Positions 27,148-37,647 of a stretch of 64,000 bases of DNA are shown in pieces. Position 1 is the first letter of the stretch. Each line of letters opens with the position of its first letter. The notes under the pieces were generated by a model. That model searched no databases, was not told where the DNA came from, and saw only the letters and a program-made list of their open reading frames with translations. Position numbers and translations under genes: made by a program. The DNA is from Marinomonas phaeophyticola (lineage in GTDB: Bacteria; Pseudomonadota; Gammaproteobacteria; Pseudomonadales; Marinomonadaceae), in contig NZ_JAPUBN010000017.1 in NCBI RefSeq assembly GCF_026966905.1, positions 55,358-119,357 of the forward strand, given 5' to 3'.

Positions 27148-30100
27148 TTAAACTAATTTTTTCACAAGATGCCACTGTTTAGATAAACGTTTATCTGATA
27201 TTGGCTCTAAGGTTCCTACTGTTTGCGCAAATAATGAAATTCGATATTCTTCCATCATCCAACGATACTTCATCAATTCAGGGTCATAAAGATTTTTCGC
27301 TAAATGGGCATTTTTCTGCTTTGTATAACGATCCCACAACGTTTCTAGTTCGGTAACACCCGCATTTTCTTTAGCTAAATGATTCTGGAATCGCTCCAGT
27401 CGTGTTTCAATGCCTTTGAAGTAGCGAGGAAATTGTGCCAACCAAAACAAGGGGGTTTCACTGATAAACCCAGGATAAATTAGATGCCCTAATTGCACTC
27501 GAATATCGCCGTATATGCGCGTCCAAGGTAAAGGAATATTTCCCTTCATACGTTTTGCTACTTTTTGATAGGATGAAAGTACGTCAAAAAGTTGCTTGGC
27601 CATCTCATTTGCTTCAGTAATCAAGCTATTTTTCTTATCTTCAATTCGAAATAAAAATTCCGCCTCAGTTCTCGGCAAAGGTAAACCATCAAGAAACACT
27701 TTATCTAATACAGCCTGAAGTAAATCATTCAATAAGACCTCTTTTTTCCCAATTGGTGCAAAAATTAATAACGATTTTTGCAAATTAGGCATGTTTTTTT
27801 GAAGATACTTCAATTCTTTGTGTAAATACAAACCAAGTAAACAAATTACCCCTTTTCGATGCTCATCTTGGGCCGTGTACTTATCGTCAAACATCTTGAC
27901 AGATACGCTTTCACCTTGAGCAACTAATGCAGGGTAAGCAACAACTTTAATGCCAGCTTGCGAAAGTTTTTGCTCTTCAGGCACATTCTGTTCAGGCCAA
28001 CGGGTTAGCCCTTCGGACTCATGAGCCTTAGTTCCAAATTTAGCAAAACTGGCATCCACCTCTTTCGCGAACTGCTCTTGTAAGCTTGCCAGATCTTTTC
28101 CGCTACCCAGCACTTTGCCTTTTTCAGAAATCACTTCAACATTCAATGTGAGGTGCTTATCAAGCCTTTCAGCATTCCATTCACTCAAGGGGATTTCAAT
28201 TAGGGTTTCACGCTTTATCTGCAATGTTAATTGATCAAGCAAGTCTCCCTTATCTTGAGATAGATTTGGGTAAATACGGTCCACAAATTGAGGAATAGGC
28301 ACAAAGCGTCGTCGTAGTGCTTTTGGTAAAGCCCTCAAATACGCTTCACACTTTTCCCTAATAAAACCAGGTACAGCCCAACTTAATTCATCAATATTTA
28401 ATTGCCTTAATAGCCCTACAGGCACTTTTAACGTCGCCCCATCCTTCTCTTGGCCAGGTTCAAAAGCGTAATCGATCGGCAGCTTGACATCGTTCAGTTT
28501 AAACGCATCCGGAAAAGCAAATGCATCGACTTCCATGTTTTGATTAATTAAATCTTCACGGGTTAATTTCAATTCATCTGGGTGCTTTTTAATCCAATAC
28601 TCTAACCCTTTCTGATTAAAATACGTTTCTGGCACACGACGGTTATAAAAGTTAAATAACACTTCGTCATCCACCAGAATATCTCGAGTTCTTAGTTTTG
28701 CCTCTTGATTTTCTACGGATTCAATCAAACGTTGATTGTGCTTAAAGAAAGCGGCCTTAGTTCGCATTTCTCCTTCAACCAACCCTGATCGAATCATGAT
28801 CTCACGTGCTTCATGCTGCACCACTTGGCCATAATCTATGCGGCGCTTGGCAATCAAAATCAAACCATAAAGAGACACTTGTTCGTTCGCCACAACTCGG
28901 CCCTGATTCTTTTCCCAATGCGGATCAAAGTACTGCCTCTTCACAAATGGAGCCGCATATTCTTCTATCCACTTTGGATCAATCTTGGCGACAACACGTC
29001 CAAATAGTTTAGATGTTTCCACCATTTCAGCCAACATGACCCATTGAGGTGGTTTTTTAAACAACATAGAACCAGGGAATAAATGCAACTTACGCCCACG
29101 ACAAGCTAGAAATTCTTTGGTTTCATCCAGTTTTTGAGCCACTTGGGTAAAAAGACCAGCCAATAAGGAGCGGTGTATCGATTCATAATCTCTCTCCTCA
29201 CGCGTAACTTCTTTGAAACCCAATGCCTTACAGGCTAAATGGATCTGTCGATGAATATCACGCCACTCCCTCATACGCATGAAATTGAGAAACTGCTTAC
29301 GGCAATATTGGCGCAATTGATTCTGTGACAACTCAATTCTCTGACTTTCATAGCGCTCCCAAACATTCAGCAGCACAATAAAATCCGAATCGGCATCTTT
29401 ATCTTGCGCATGGGCTTGATCAGATTGCGTTTTTTTATCCTGCGGGCGCTCGCGAGGGTCTTGCACGGAAAGAGCACTCACAATAATAGCGACTTCTTTA
29501 AGTACATTTTTTTCAGCGGCGGCGATCAACATTCGACCTAATTTTGGATCAATGGGTAATGTGGCCAACTGACGACCAATATGGGTTAACTTATCACCTT
29601 GTAAGGCCCCCAACTCGACCAGAGCTTGATAACCATCATTAATTAATCTTTGATCTGGCATTTCAACAAAAGGAAATTTTTCTACTTCCCCCAGTTTCAA
29701 ACTGGCCATTTTTAAGATAACTGACGACAGGTTAGTACGGAAAATTTCAGGGTCGGTAAATTCACTACGATTAGCGAAATCTTCTTCATCATATAAACGA
29801 ACGCAAATACCTTCCGCCACCCGACCACAACGACCCGCTCTTTGATTCGCACTGGCTTGACTAATTTTCTCTATAGGTAACTGCTGGACTTTTGAACGCA
29901 CACTGTAGCGACTGATTCGAGCCAACCCAGGATCAATAACATACCGAATACCAGGCACAGTCAGAGAGGTTTCAGCGACGTTAGTTGAAAGCACAATTCG
30001 ACGCCCAGAATGGGGTTTAAATATTCGCTGCTGTTCACTACTGGATAATCGAGCGTACAAAGGCAATACCTCAGTATTCCTTAATTCTGCTTTGCGAAGA

Positions 30101-31032
30101 ATCTCAGCCGTTTCTCGAATTTCCCTTTCGCCGGGTAAAAAGACCAAAATATCTCCAGCGCCCCGATAAGACGATGCTCTTTCTTCTTGAATTAGCATTT
30201 CGACCGCATCAAGTATGCCCTGCTCCATACTTTGGTCTGCATCTAATTCTTCGGTATCGCCCTTGCTTAATAAAGGCTGGTAACGAATCTCAACCGGGTA
30301 GGTTCTGCCTGACACCTCAATAATTGGCGCATTATTGAAATGCTTTGAGAAACGTTCAACATCAATCGTCGCCGATGTTACTATTACTTTTAAATCAGGA
30401 CGAGAAGGTAAAATACGACTCAAATAACCTAATAGAAAGTCAATGTTTAAGCTACGTTCATGGGCCTCATCGATAATAATGGTATCGTATTTTTGTAAAA
30501 ATCGATCTTTTTGAATTTCGGCCAGTAAAATACCGTCCGTCATCAATTTAATTAAGGTTTTATCACTACTTTCGTCATTAAAACGAATTTGAAAGCCGAC
30601 TTGCTCGCCTAAATTAACACCTAACTCTTCACTGATTCTATCTGCCACACTTCTCGCGGCAATTCGTCTTGGTTGTGTATGACCAATGAGCCCAGCAACA
30701 CCCAAACCCGCCTGCAAACACATCTTAGGTAACTGTGTGGTTTTACCCGATCCCGTTTCACCGGCAATAATCACCACTTGGTTATTAGAAATGGCCTCAA
30801 TGATTTCCTCTGACCGCTCAGCCACGGGTAAATCATTATCGTACTTAATGGTGGGTAAAAAAGATTGTCTTTGTAAAAAAGTCGTTTGGGATTTCTCAAT
30901 CAGTCCTTGTAGCTCCTTTTCTAACTTATCACAAGGCGCTCCTGTTTGTTTTCGTTTCTCAAGGTTCTGTTGTTTACGCTTTATAAAATGACGGTCACGT
31001 GTCATCAAATTTTCTATTTCATGGTTTAACAA
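27148..31032 (-). CDS. hrpA: ATP-dependent RNA helicase HrpA (DEAH box)
   Basis: A DEAH-box helicase of 1294 residues, the family length for HrpA, which resolves stalled ribosomes on mRNA in E. coli. Walker A is GETGSGKTTQ at 91-100 and the DEAH box lies at 188-191 (IIIDEAHERS). SAT is in VIVTSATIDVE, and motif VI is QRAGRCGRVAEG. The long C-terminal region with the DUF3418 block (LTLNVEVISEKGKVLGSGKDL, in parts) is complete. The frame is intact. mlaA follows closely on the same strand. Confidence 0.96.
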   Translation of the reverse strand: MLNHEIENLMTRDRHFIKRKQQNLEKRKQTGAPCDKLEKELQGLIEKSQTTFLQRQSFLPTIKYDNDLPVAERSEEIIEAISNNQVVIIAGETGSGKTTQLPKMCLQAGLGVAGLIGHTQPRRIAARSVADRISEELGVNLGEQVGFQIRFNDESSDKTLIKLMTDGILLAEIQKDRFLQKYDTIIIDEAHERSLNIDFLLGYLSRILPSRPDLKVIVTSATIDVERFSKHFNNAPIIEVSGRTYPVEIRYQPLLSKGDTEELDADQSMEQGILDAVEMLIQEERASSYRGAGDILVFLPGEREIRETAEILRKAELRNTEVLPLYARLSSSEQQRIFKPHSGRRIVLSTNVAETSLTVPGIRYVIDPGLARISRYSVRSKVQQLPIEKISQASANQRAGRCGRVAEGICVRLYDEEDFANRSEFTDPEIFRTNLSSVILKMASLKLGEVEKFPFVEMPDQRLINDGYQALVELGALQGDKLTHIGRQLATLPIDPKLGRMLIAAAEKNVLKEVAIIVSALSVQDPRERPQDKKTQSDQAHAQDKDADSDFIVLLNVWERYESQRIELSQNQLRQYCRKQFLNFMRMREWRDIHRQIHLACKALGFKEVTREERDYESIHRSLLAGLFTQVAQKLDETKEFLACRGRKLHLFPGSMLFKKPPQWVMLAEMVETSKLFGRVVAKIDPKWIEEYAAPFVKRQYFDPHWEKNQGRVVANEQVSLYGLILIAKRRIDYGQVVQHEAREIMIRSGLVEGEMRTKAAFFKHNQRLIESVENQEAKLRTRDILVDDEVLFNFYNRRVPETYFNQKGLEYWIKKHPDELKLTREDLINQNMEVDAFAFPDAFKLNDVKLPIDYAFEPGQEKDGATLKVPVGLLRQLNIDELSWAVPGFIREKCEAYLRALPKALRRRFVPIPQFVDRIYPNLSQDKGDLLDQLTLQIKRETLIEIPLSEWNAERLDKHLTLNVEVISEKGKVLGSGKDLASLQEQFAKEVDASFAKFGTKAHESEGLTRWPEQNVPEEQKLSQAGIKVVAYPALVAQGESVSVKMFDDKYTAQDEHRKGVICLLGLYLHKELKYLQKNMPNLQKSLLIFAPIGKKEVLLNDLLQAVLDKVFLDGLPLPRTEAEFLFRIEDKKNSLITEANEMAKQLFDVLSSYQKVAKRMKGNIPLPWTRIYGDIRVQLGHLIYPGFISETPLFWLAQFPRYFKGIETRLERFQNHLAKENAGVTELETLWDRYTKQKNAHLAKNLYDPELMKYRWMMEEYRISLFAQTVGTLEPISDKRLSKQWHLVKKLV

Positions 31033-31295
31033 AATGGAATCCTGTGTGTACTTGCGCTCAATTTGACGTCATAACATATTGACTGATAAATAAAATAGTC
31101 TTGTTATGGAGCATTCTTATATGGATATGGTTGCAAATTCTATCACTAAACCCAACCAAGAGGTTATAGTGTAGAAAAACAAGGAACTAAGATCCTTGAA
31201 ATAACCCTATTTGGACTGCTGTTTTAGCATTACAAAACGCTGGCCTCAATTTATTTCATAAACAATCAATACAATTACCTTAAGGATAAAAGAAC

Positions 31296-32261
31296 ATGTC
31301 ACATAATATTTTTGACGATAATTCCCTAACCATTGGTAATACACCTCTTGTTAGATTAAACCGTATCGGTAATGGCAATATCTGGGCAAAACTGGAATCA
31401 AGAAACCCAGCCTTCTCAGTAAAATGCCGTATCGGTGCTAACATGGTTTGGGATGCGGAGAAAAAGGGTATCTTAACTAAAGGCAAGTCATTAGTTGAAC
31501 CTACAAGTGGTAATACTGGCATTGCCCTTTGTTTTGTTGCTGCAGCCCGTGGGTACCCAATCACTATTACTATGCCTGCCAGTATGAGTTTAGAAAGACG
31601 CCAAGTAATGAAAGCACTGGGCGCAACGATTGTGTTAACTGAACCGGCAAAAGGCATGAAAGGCGCCATTGAAAAAGCGAAAGAAATTGCAGAAGACCCA
31701 AACTTTATTCTTTTACAACAATTTGAAAACCCTGCTAACCCTGAAATTCATGAACAAACAACCGGGCCAGAAATTTGGAATGATACCAACGGTGAAATCG
31801 ATATTTTTGTTGCGGGCGTGGGTACTGGCGGCACCATTACAGGAGTCAGTCGCTACATTAAAAACACCCAGAAAAAAGCCATTTTGAGTGTTGCTGTAGA
31901 ACCGACAGCTTCTCCTGTTATTACGCAAGCGATGAATAACGAAGATTTAACACCGTCACCACACAAAATCCAAGGCATTGGTGCAGGTTTCATTCCTAAA
32001 AACCTTGACCTTGATATGGTCGATCGTGTTGAACAAGTCACCAATGAAGACGCTATCTCAATGGCGAAACGCTTAATGCGTGAAGAAGGCATTTTATGCG
32101 GTATTTCTTGTGGTGCAGCCGTTGCCGCCGCGGAAAGACTTTCTCAGTTAGACGAGTTTGCAGATAAGAAAATTGTTGTTGTACTACCTGATTCAGGAGA
32201 ACGTTACTTGTCTACAGCACTTTTTGAAGGTGAGTTTTCAGAAAACGAAACTGTTCAGTAA
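31296..32261 (+). CDS. cysK: Cysteine synthase A (O-acetylserine sulfhydrylase)
   Basis: This PLP enzyme makes cysteine from O-acetylserine and sulfide. The 321-residue protein has the PLP lysine K43 in [10 protein letters not shown], the substrate-binding loop [11 protein letters not shown], and the phosphate-binding VGTGGTITG. It matches CysK rather than CysM, judging by the [11 protein letters not shown] region. The 263 bp upstream (31033-31295) are AT-rich and hold no gene I can see. It ends before a good terminator. Confidence 0.95.
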   Translation: MSHNIFDDNSLTIGNTPLVRLNRIGNGNIWAKLESRNPAFSVKCRIGANMVWDAEKKGILTKGKSLVEPTSGNTGIALCFVAAARGYPITITMPASMSLERRQVMKALGATIVLTEPAKGMKGAIEKAKEIAEDPNFILLQQFENPANPEIHEQTTGPEIWNDTNGEIDIFVAGVGTGGTITGVSRYIKNTQKKAILSVAVEPTASPVITQAMNNEDLTPSPHKIQGIGAGFIPKNLDLDMVDRVEQVTNEDAISMAKRLMREEGILCGISCGAAVAAAERLSQLDEFADKKIVVVLPDSGERYLSTALFEGEFSENETVQ

Positions 32262-32318
32262 ATAATTTATTTTATTTACTTTTCTCTTTTTTTATTTGTC
32301 AACCAACTTAAACCTTCT

Positions 32319-32354
32319 AAAGACTCTTGAGCTTTAAAGCCCGAGAGTCTTTTT
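32319..32354 (+). terminator. Terminator of cysK
   Basis: aaagactct/agagtcttt, a 9-bp stem around a 16-nt loop, followed by further Ts. Confidence 0.85.
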
Positions 32355-32486
32355 GCCTAGATTAAAACGCTCCACCAACAACGATACTTTTGGCAATCGT
32401 AACAAACGCAATAATCATAGGAGAGTTTAAACGTAGCTATTATGGCTATAGCAGACTTCATCACAAGAGAGGCTTATTTATTGCTG

Positions 32487-32831
32487 TTAAAGCATCGACT
32501 TATTACAGTATGTGGCTTTTTCAAAACCCCTAACGTTCATGGCAATATTCTCAACACTTGGGAATAAGTCATTCAATTTCGCCACAACGGCCTTTGAAAG
32601 CTCAGCCTTTTGAGTGGTGGTTCTGCCTTCCATTACATTCGCAAAAACATGAATAAAGTCTTCTTTTCTATTAGCGACGCTGTAATGTTTAAAGGGATTA
32701 ACTCTTACTTTAATATCCTTTTCATCAAATAAGCCTGTTAAATGCGCAACCTTATGAATCTCTTGATTAATCTTTTCTTCACAATGTGTCAATAAAATAC
32801 GCTCGGAACAATCAATAACAAAATGTGGCAT
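32487..32831 (-). CDS. 5-carboxymethyl-2-hydroxymuconate isomerase-like tautomerase
   Basis: The 114-residue protein belongs to the CHMI branch of the tautomerase superfamily, in which the N-terminal proline left after Met removal is the catalytic base. The start MPHFVIDCSE fits this exactly, so the ATG at 32831 is chosen over starts 2 or 13 codons upstream. No 4-hydroxyphenylacetate catabolic genes are nearby, so the physiological substrate is uncertain. An AGAGAG sequence lies upstream. Confidence 0.85.
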   Translation of the reverse strand: MPHFVIDCSERILLTHCEEKINQEIHKVAHLTGLFDEKDIKVRVNPFKHYSVANRKEDFIHVFANVMEGRTTTQKAELSKAVVAKLNDLFPSVENIAMNVRGFEKATYCNKSML

Positions 32832-32863
32832 AGACATCTCTCTCTTACGTTTTATACAACTAA

Positions 32864-32917
32864 AATGCATTCATATATCATTTTAATGCATTCATATATC
32901 ATTTTAATGCATTGATT
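32864..32917. repeat. 21-bp tandem direct repeat, about 2.5 copies
   Basis: aatgcattcatatatcatttt occurs at 32864-32884 and 32885-32905, then aatgcattgattta begins a third, diverging copy. It spans the 3' end of the amidotransferase gene and the leader of the tautomerase gene. Confidence 0.8.
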
Positions 32918-33683
32918 TATAAATAACTTCCCCTGAACGAAAGCCAATAAACTCCCCTTCTTGCATTTGTTGCCATGTCTCATTCGTCGTCAAAGGCTGA
33001 GTCGCAATAACAGTAACAACGTCTTTATCTGTCGTTACTTCAGAGAAATTAATCGTGATATCTTCATCTGAAAGCGTCGCTTTTTTAAAGGGGGCGCGGC
33101 GCGTAATCCAATGCAATTTAGTACTGCAGTAACAAAAGAGGAACTCCCCTTCCGATAGCATCATATTAAAAACGCCCATTGACTTAAGCTGTTGCGCTAA
33201 ACGACATAGAGCTTTAGACAAAGTAGCTTCATCTGGCATAGTATCACCAAATTCATTGGCAAGACTCTCTAAGATCCAACAAAAAGAACGCTCAGAATCC
33301 GTTGTTCCAACAGGAATAAAAGATATTAAAGGCAAAGAATCCGAGCTTTCTAATTGACCATTATGTGCATAACTCCACGTTTTCCCCCATAGCTGTCTGG
33401 AAAAAGGATGCGTATTAGGAAGACATACCTCTCCCACATTGGCTTGACGTATATGGCTAATTACAACATCACATTTTAAAGAAGTTCGACTAATCACATC
33501 CGCCATATCGGAGTTTGCGCTAGGCCTAGGGTCATGGATAGACCACACTTGACCATGTCGATACATAGCCACACCCCAGCCATCTTTATGTGGACCAGTA
33601 CGACCACCTCTTGCCATTAAGCCAGCAAAACTAAAACAAATATCAGTCGGAACATTTGCACTCATTCCTAGTAATTCACACAT
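32904..33683 (-). CDS. Class II glutamine amidotransferase, YafJ type
   Basis: The 259-residue protein has the Ntn-hydrolase nucleophile as Cys2 (MCELLGMSAN). Further class II glutaminase features are GRTGPHKDGWGVAMY, ISHIRQANVGEV and NTHPFSRQLWGKTWSYAHNGQ (in parts). It is a stand-alone amidotransferase domain like E. coli YafJ, whose substrate is unknown. Its last codons overlap the 21-bp repeat. It lies 19 bp after the vWA gene. Confidence 0.9.
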   Translation of the reverse strand: MCELLGMSANVPTDICFSFAGLMARGGRTGPHKDGWGVAMYRHGQVWSIHDPRPSANSDMADVISRTSLKCDVVISHIRQANVGEVCLPNTHPFSRQLWGKTWSYAHNGQLESSDSLPLISFIPVGTTDSERSFCWILESLANEFGDTMPDEATLSKALCRLAQQLKSMGVFNMMLSEGEFLFCYCSTKLHWITRRAPFKKATLSDEDITINFSEVTTDKDVVTVIATQPLTTNETWQQMQEGEFIGFRSGEVIYKSMH

Positions 33684-33702
33684 AGGTTACAACACTTTTA
33701 AA

Positions 33703-35595
33703 TTAATGGTTTCCATCTTGTGCATTTGCTGTTTTCGCATTTTTTCTTCTACGATAAACAAAATACCCGAGCCCAATCAAAACGATAACAACCAGGTTGA
33801 TGCCTGCATAAAACATAACATCTTTTTCTGTTATCAACTCGTCTGTTTCTGAGTTTTGATTATCGGATTGCTTCTTATCCTTATCTGGCTCGGTAAGTTC
33901 ATTTTCTACAGGAATGATCTCTTTTTCATTATCATCGACCACTGTCTCACTTACTATAAGCTCTGAAGGCGAAAAAACAGACATCACATCACGGCTGTCT
34001 GATTCAAATTGCGCAATGGATATTTGCTTACCTAATTCATCTAAGCGCTCTACAATACGGGTTTCCGTATTCGTACTGTCAATATCCCAGTAATTCGACC
34101 AGTAAGTAAAGTTTACTCCCGTTTGCGTAATCGCTTCTAACCTAACACGGGCAGAAAACACTTTCTCAGGATTAAAATCCACTTTTTGCCAGTAACCCTG
34201 ACCAATGACAGGCAGTTCTTCTTCACTAATTACACCGTCAGAGGAAGTCACCTCTAACATCAATCGGCTGCGCAAAACGTTTAAACGTAAGTTTGTGGGC
34301 TTTACCGAGTAAGTCATGATACCTACATCACTCACTTGGATTTCCAAGCTAACAGGGCTGACAACAGAAAAATGTTGAATCAGCTTACGAGCAAAACTAC
34401 CACCATCCACAAAGCTATCCAATTCATAATTACCAATCGTTAATAAGCCATTAAATTGACTTTTATATTTAGAATCTAATAAAGGCACACTTTCAAACTG
34501 TTGAATCAACTCATTCACTTCGCCATTATTTTTATTTAATGTTTTTTTAACCCTGACTAAATTCAAAAAATCGGTGTCCTGTATCAACTCTCCTTCTTGA
34601 TATAAACCGATATCCGTGAAAAAAGGTTCATTTTGAAATAACACAGCAGGCACTTTACTGGCCTTAGCACTTAAATCGGTAATGACTCTTATCGTACTTT
34701 GATCGATATTAATATTATCAACCTTCCATGTACCTGCGAGTGGATTTGTCACAGTGATTAACGAGTAATGCGAACCATTAACTCGGCGTGCTTGAGTCGC
34801 ATCATTTAGATCTATTTGTATATTTTTAGAGTTTATTAGGATAGGTTCTTGTCCAGGAGCATGAAATACCAACAAAGTAAATTCATCGATACTTTCATCA
34901 ACAAAAAATGTATTCCCTTCAAATGGAATTTGATCAGACTCAGAACTAAGTGAAAAAATCTTATTGAAGGTTGGCAATAAATCTTCTGGAAGAGCCACTT
35001 CTGTATGACTTGCATCCGTTTTACTGGATAAGGACTCAAGCAGTGCTTTATCGGTATAGCCCGTCATAGAAACTGTGTGGAGATGAATGCCTCTTTCAAC
35101 TAATGCATCCAGTAAATCCCCTTTAATTCTCTGCCTAGATGCTTCATTAATTTTCTCATCCAAACTGATGTCAACCATACCGTCAGTTACTAGAATCCAA
35201 TGCTGCTGAACATTGTCACCAACTTCTTCCTCTTGCAGCAACAAAGTTATAATCGCTTCTAAATCCGTTTTTACATCAGACGTAACATAAGAATCAACAT
35301 AGGAAGCGAGTTTTTTTCGATTGTCGGGAGTAATAGCCGCATCAGGCAATAACACTCTAGGCTTTTCACCAAATAACCAAATACCCAGAGTCGTTTCTTT
35401 TTCTGGAGCCAAATCGGCAATCAGCCGTAATGATTCTGCCGTTAGCTTATCAGGATCGCTGATCACCATGCTTCCAGAAGCATCAACGATGACTCTAAAT
35501 TGCGTGGCCGCATACATAGGCCCACTAATAACAAAAGCGAGCAATAAAATAAAAGACTTAAAAGCTAACTTGATATACACAAAAATCCACTCCAT
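33703..35595 (-). CDS. vWA-domain membrane protein, TIGR03503-like
   Basis: The 630-residue protein has an N-terminal export signal (LAFKSFILLLAFVISGPMYAAT), then a von Willebrand A domain with the metal-site motif DASGSM (DxSxS) near residue 38 and the later VTDGMVD. A long beta-rich region follows, then an acidic linker, and one C-terminal membrane span (about 600-618) before a basic tail. This resembles the TIGR03503 family, of unknown function. It is likely anchored in the inner membrane with the vWA domain in the periplasm. Confidence 0.85.
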   Translation of the reverse strand: MEWIFVYIKLAFKSFILLLAFVISGPMYAATQFRVIVDASGSMVISDPDKLTAESLRLIADLAPEKETTLGIWLFGEKPRVLLPDAAITPDNRKKLASYVDSYVTSDVKTDLEAIITLLLQEEEVGDNVQQHWILVTDGMVDISLDEKINEASRQRIKGDLLDALVERGIHLHTVSMTGYTDKALLESLSSKTDASHTEVALPEDLLPTFNKIFSLSSESDQIPFEGNTFFVDESIDEFTLLVFHAPGQEPILINSKNIQIDLNDATQARRVNGSHYSLITVTNPLAGTWKVDNINIDQSTIRVITDLSAKASKVPAVLFQNEPFFTDIGLYQEGELIQDTDFLNLVRVKKTLNKNNGEVNELIQQFESVPLLDSKYKSQFNGLLTIGNYELDSFVDGGSFARKLIQHFSVVSPVSLEIQVSDVGIMTYSVKPTNLRLNVLRSRLMLEVTSSDGVISEEELPVIGQGYWQKVDFNPEKVFSARVRLEAITQTGVNFTYWSNYWDIDSTNTETRIVERLDELGKQISIAQFESDSRDVMSVFSPSELIVSETVVDDNEKEIIPVENELTEPDKDKKQSDNQNSETDELITEKDVMFYAGINLVVIVLIGLGYFVYRRRKNAKTANAQDGNH

Positions 35596-35712
35596 TATGT
35601 TTGATGTATGAATTCACTCTATCACTTTAGATCAAAAGCACTTAACACTAGAAACACTCATCCTAGGGTGACCGTTCTGGTTAATTTACACTCACTCGAA
35701 GACAAGAAAGAA

Positions 35713-36192
35713 TCAATCTATTTGATAGGATTGGGGCAATCCATGCACCCAGCGAATCACATGCAAATCCCAGTCATCTTCGTTCACTGTCGACTCATTT
35801 TCAGCATATTTAGAAACAGTTAATCCCTGACGTATCATCTCTTTTTGACTTCCCACAATTAAGGGATGCCAGTTAGGCAACGTTCCTGTAGATTGGAGCA
35901 CTCGATAACTACACGTATCAGGCAACCATTCAAACTCATCAATGCTCTTAGGTGTTAGTGTGATACAGTTTGGCACCGCCTCTTGACGAGTGTCATAAAC
36001 CTTACATTGACACGTTTTCGTATTAAGCTGAGAACAAGACAAGGTCGTGAAGAATATCTCCCTTGTTTCGATATCTTCAATTTTTTGTAAACAACATTTA
36101 CCACAACCGTCACAAACCGACTCCCATTCTTCTGGAGACATATCTTCCAATTTAGTTGTTACCCAAAAAGGTTCATAACGTTTAGCTATCAT
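35713..36192 (-). CDS. ycgN: YcgN family cysteine-cluster protein (UPF0260)
   Basis: The 159-residue protein has the cysteine pattern CDGCGKCCLQK near residue 28 and later cysteines in TKTCQCKVYDTRQEAVPNC, which could bind zinc or an iron-sulfur cluster. The YRVL and HPLIVGS regions match YcgN. The function is unknown. The ATG overlaps the stop codon of ycgL, as often seen for this pair. Confidence 0.92.
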   Translation of the reverse strand: MIAKRYEPFWVTTKLEDMSPEEWESVCDGCGKCCLQKIEDIETREIFFTTLSCSQLNTKTCQCKVYDTRQEAVPNCITLTPKSIDEFEWLPDTCSYRVLQSTGTLPNWHPLIVGSQKEMIRQGLTVSKYAENESTVNEDDWDLHVIRWVHGLPQSYQID

Positions 36193-36482
36193 TAATACGC
36201 CGCTTCTGTTGGTGTTTTATAAAGGTTTAAAAAACATTCATCTTTAGCTGCTGGCATTTGCAAGTAAAAGCCCTGTGTCTTCAATGATTGAATAACTGTG
36301 GTTGCATCAGCCCTCGCAAGCTTCTGCCCTTCTTTCAACAACATAGTCATAACACTTACGCCAGAACCAAAACGCGCCATAAGAGCATCGGGGACGACTT
36401 TCAATCCATCGGCCTTTTTTACATAAAGGTACATGTCATCATTATTAGATGAGCGAAAAATTTCAATAATTAAATGTTCCAT
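36192..36482 (-). CDS. ycgL: YcgL domain protein
   Basis: A 96-residue protein of the YcgL fold. The start [19 protein letters not shown], then [17 protein letters not shown] and the ending QGFYLQMPA all fit the family. The function is unknown. It lies between rnd and ycgN in the usual gammaproteobacterial order. Confidence 0.93.
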   Translation of the reverse strand: MEHLIIEIFRSSNNDDMYLYVKKADGLKVVPDALMARFGSGVSVMTMLLKEGQKLARADATTVIQSLKTQGFYLQMPAAKDECFLNLYKTPTEAAY

Positions 36483-36503
36483 AAAATTCTCTTGATGGTG
36501 AGT

Positions 36504-37646
36504 TTATGACTTACCAAACTTTTCAATAATAGGGTTAATAATGACGTCTTTGCGCCACCCTGACATAGATATCGAACTATAATCCAATGGTGAGCCATTA
36601 AACAAATGACTCAAAATAGGTTCAAGCAATTTTCTTTTTAAAACCGCTTCTGGTGCCACTTTCAGCTCACTTGCACGTTGCTTGACATAAGCTCTAACCG
36701 CTTTTGATAAGTCTCCAGCACTGGATGGAAGCGGTATTGGTAATGCCTCCACAAGCTCATCAGTAGAAAGAGAATTTACAACAGACACCAACTCTAAAAT
36801 AACGTCGCCATATAAACGTTGCTGTTTATGCGTAATTTCTTCCGCACTTGAAATAACATGGGCACTTTCAGGCATTATTTTGGCCAAACACCATAAGGTT
36901 CGATCTTTTAACACCTGACCTTTAGGTATATCCTCTTTACGAGCTTGCTGATCTCTCCAAATAAAGATTAATCGCAAAAAGGTTAGGCTTCGTTGCGACA
37001 AACGCCAAGCCGACTTTATTCCATCCCAATTTTGCTCAGGGTCTGTATTAATACGATACTGCTGCTTCAACGCTTCACAGTCCTCAATAGCCCAATCGAG
37101 TATTTTTTTGTCTTCCAAAATCTGTTTTTGCTTTGGGTAAACCTGCGCCAGATACACAACATCTAACGCTGCATAACGCTTTTGAGCATCCGTTAATGGC
37201 CGTTTTACCCAATCTGAACGAGTTTCATCTTTTGCCACTTCAATCCCCGTGTAAGCATGAACCAACTTAACGTAGCTTAATGACCATTGCCCGCTTGCGT
37301 AAGCCTCCCCTATTTGGGTATCAAAAAATGGCGCTGGCAGCACGCCAATTAATTGCTCAAACACATCCAGATCTTCTGAACAAGCATGAAAAACCTTCAT
37401 AACATTGGTGTTTACCATCAACGCAGAAAAGGCGGACCAATCACTGATCTGTAACGGATCAATCAATACGGCTTTCTCACCTTCACTTACTTGAATCAAG
37501 CCAGTGATAGGAAAATAAGTAGTACGTCGAATAAATTCAGTATCGACAGCTATTACTGGCAGGTCAGCCCAATAGTCACACCATTCTTGTAAATGTGAAT
37601 TGTCTTCTACCCAAACGATGTCTAAGTTTTCTATTGAGGGTTCCAT
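36504..37646 (-). CDS. rnd: Ribonuclease D
   Basis: RNase D trims the 3' ends of tRNA and other small RNAs. From the ATG at 37646 the protein has 380 residues. The DEDD exonuclease domain is at about 20-200 (VDTEFIRRTTYFP; FHACSEDLDVFEQL; a final block with RYAALDVVYL), followed by HRDC domains from about 200. The chosen start lies just past the recR stop (TAGTATG); an ATG seven codons upstream would overlap recR. Confidence 0.93.
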   Translation of the reverse strand: MEPSIENLDIVWVEDNSHLQEWCDYWADLPVIAVDTEFIRRTTYFPITGLIQVSEGEKAVLIDPLQISDWSAFSALMVNTNVMKVFHACSEDLDVFEQLIGVLPAPFFDTQIGEAYASGQWSLSYVKLVHAYTGIEVAKDETRSDWVKRPLTDAQKRYAALDVVYLAQVYPKQKQILEDKKILDWAIEDCEALKQQYRINTDPEQNWDGIKSAWRLSQRSLTFLRLIFIWRDQQARKEDIPKGQVLKDRTLWCLAKIMPESAHVISSAEEITHKQQRLYGDVILELVSVVNSLSTDELVEALPIPLPSSAGDLSKAVRAYVKQRASELKVAPEAVLKRKLLEPILSHLFNGSPLDYSSISMSGWRKDVIINPIIEKFGKS

Positions 37647-37647
37647 A

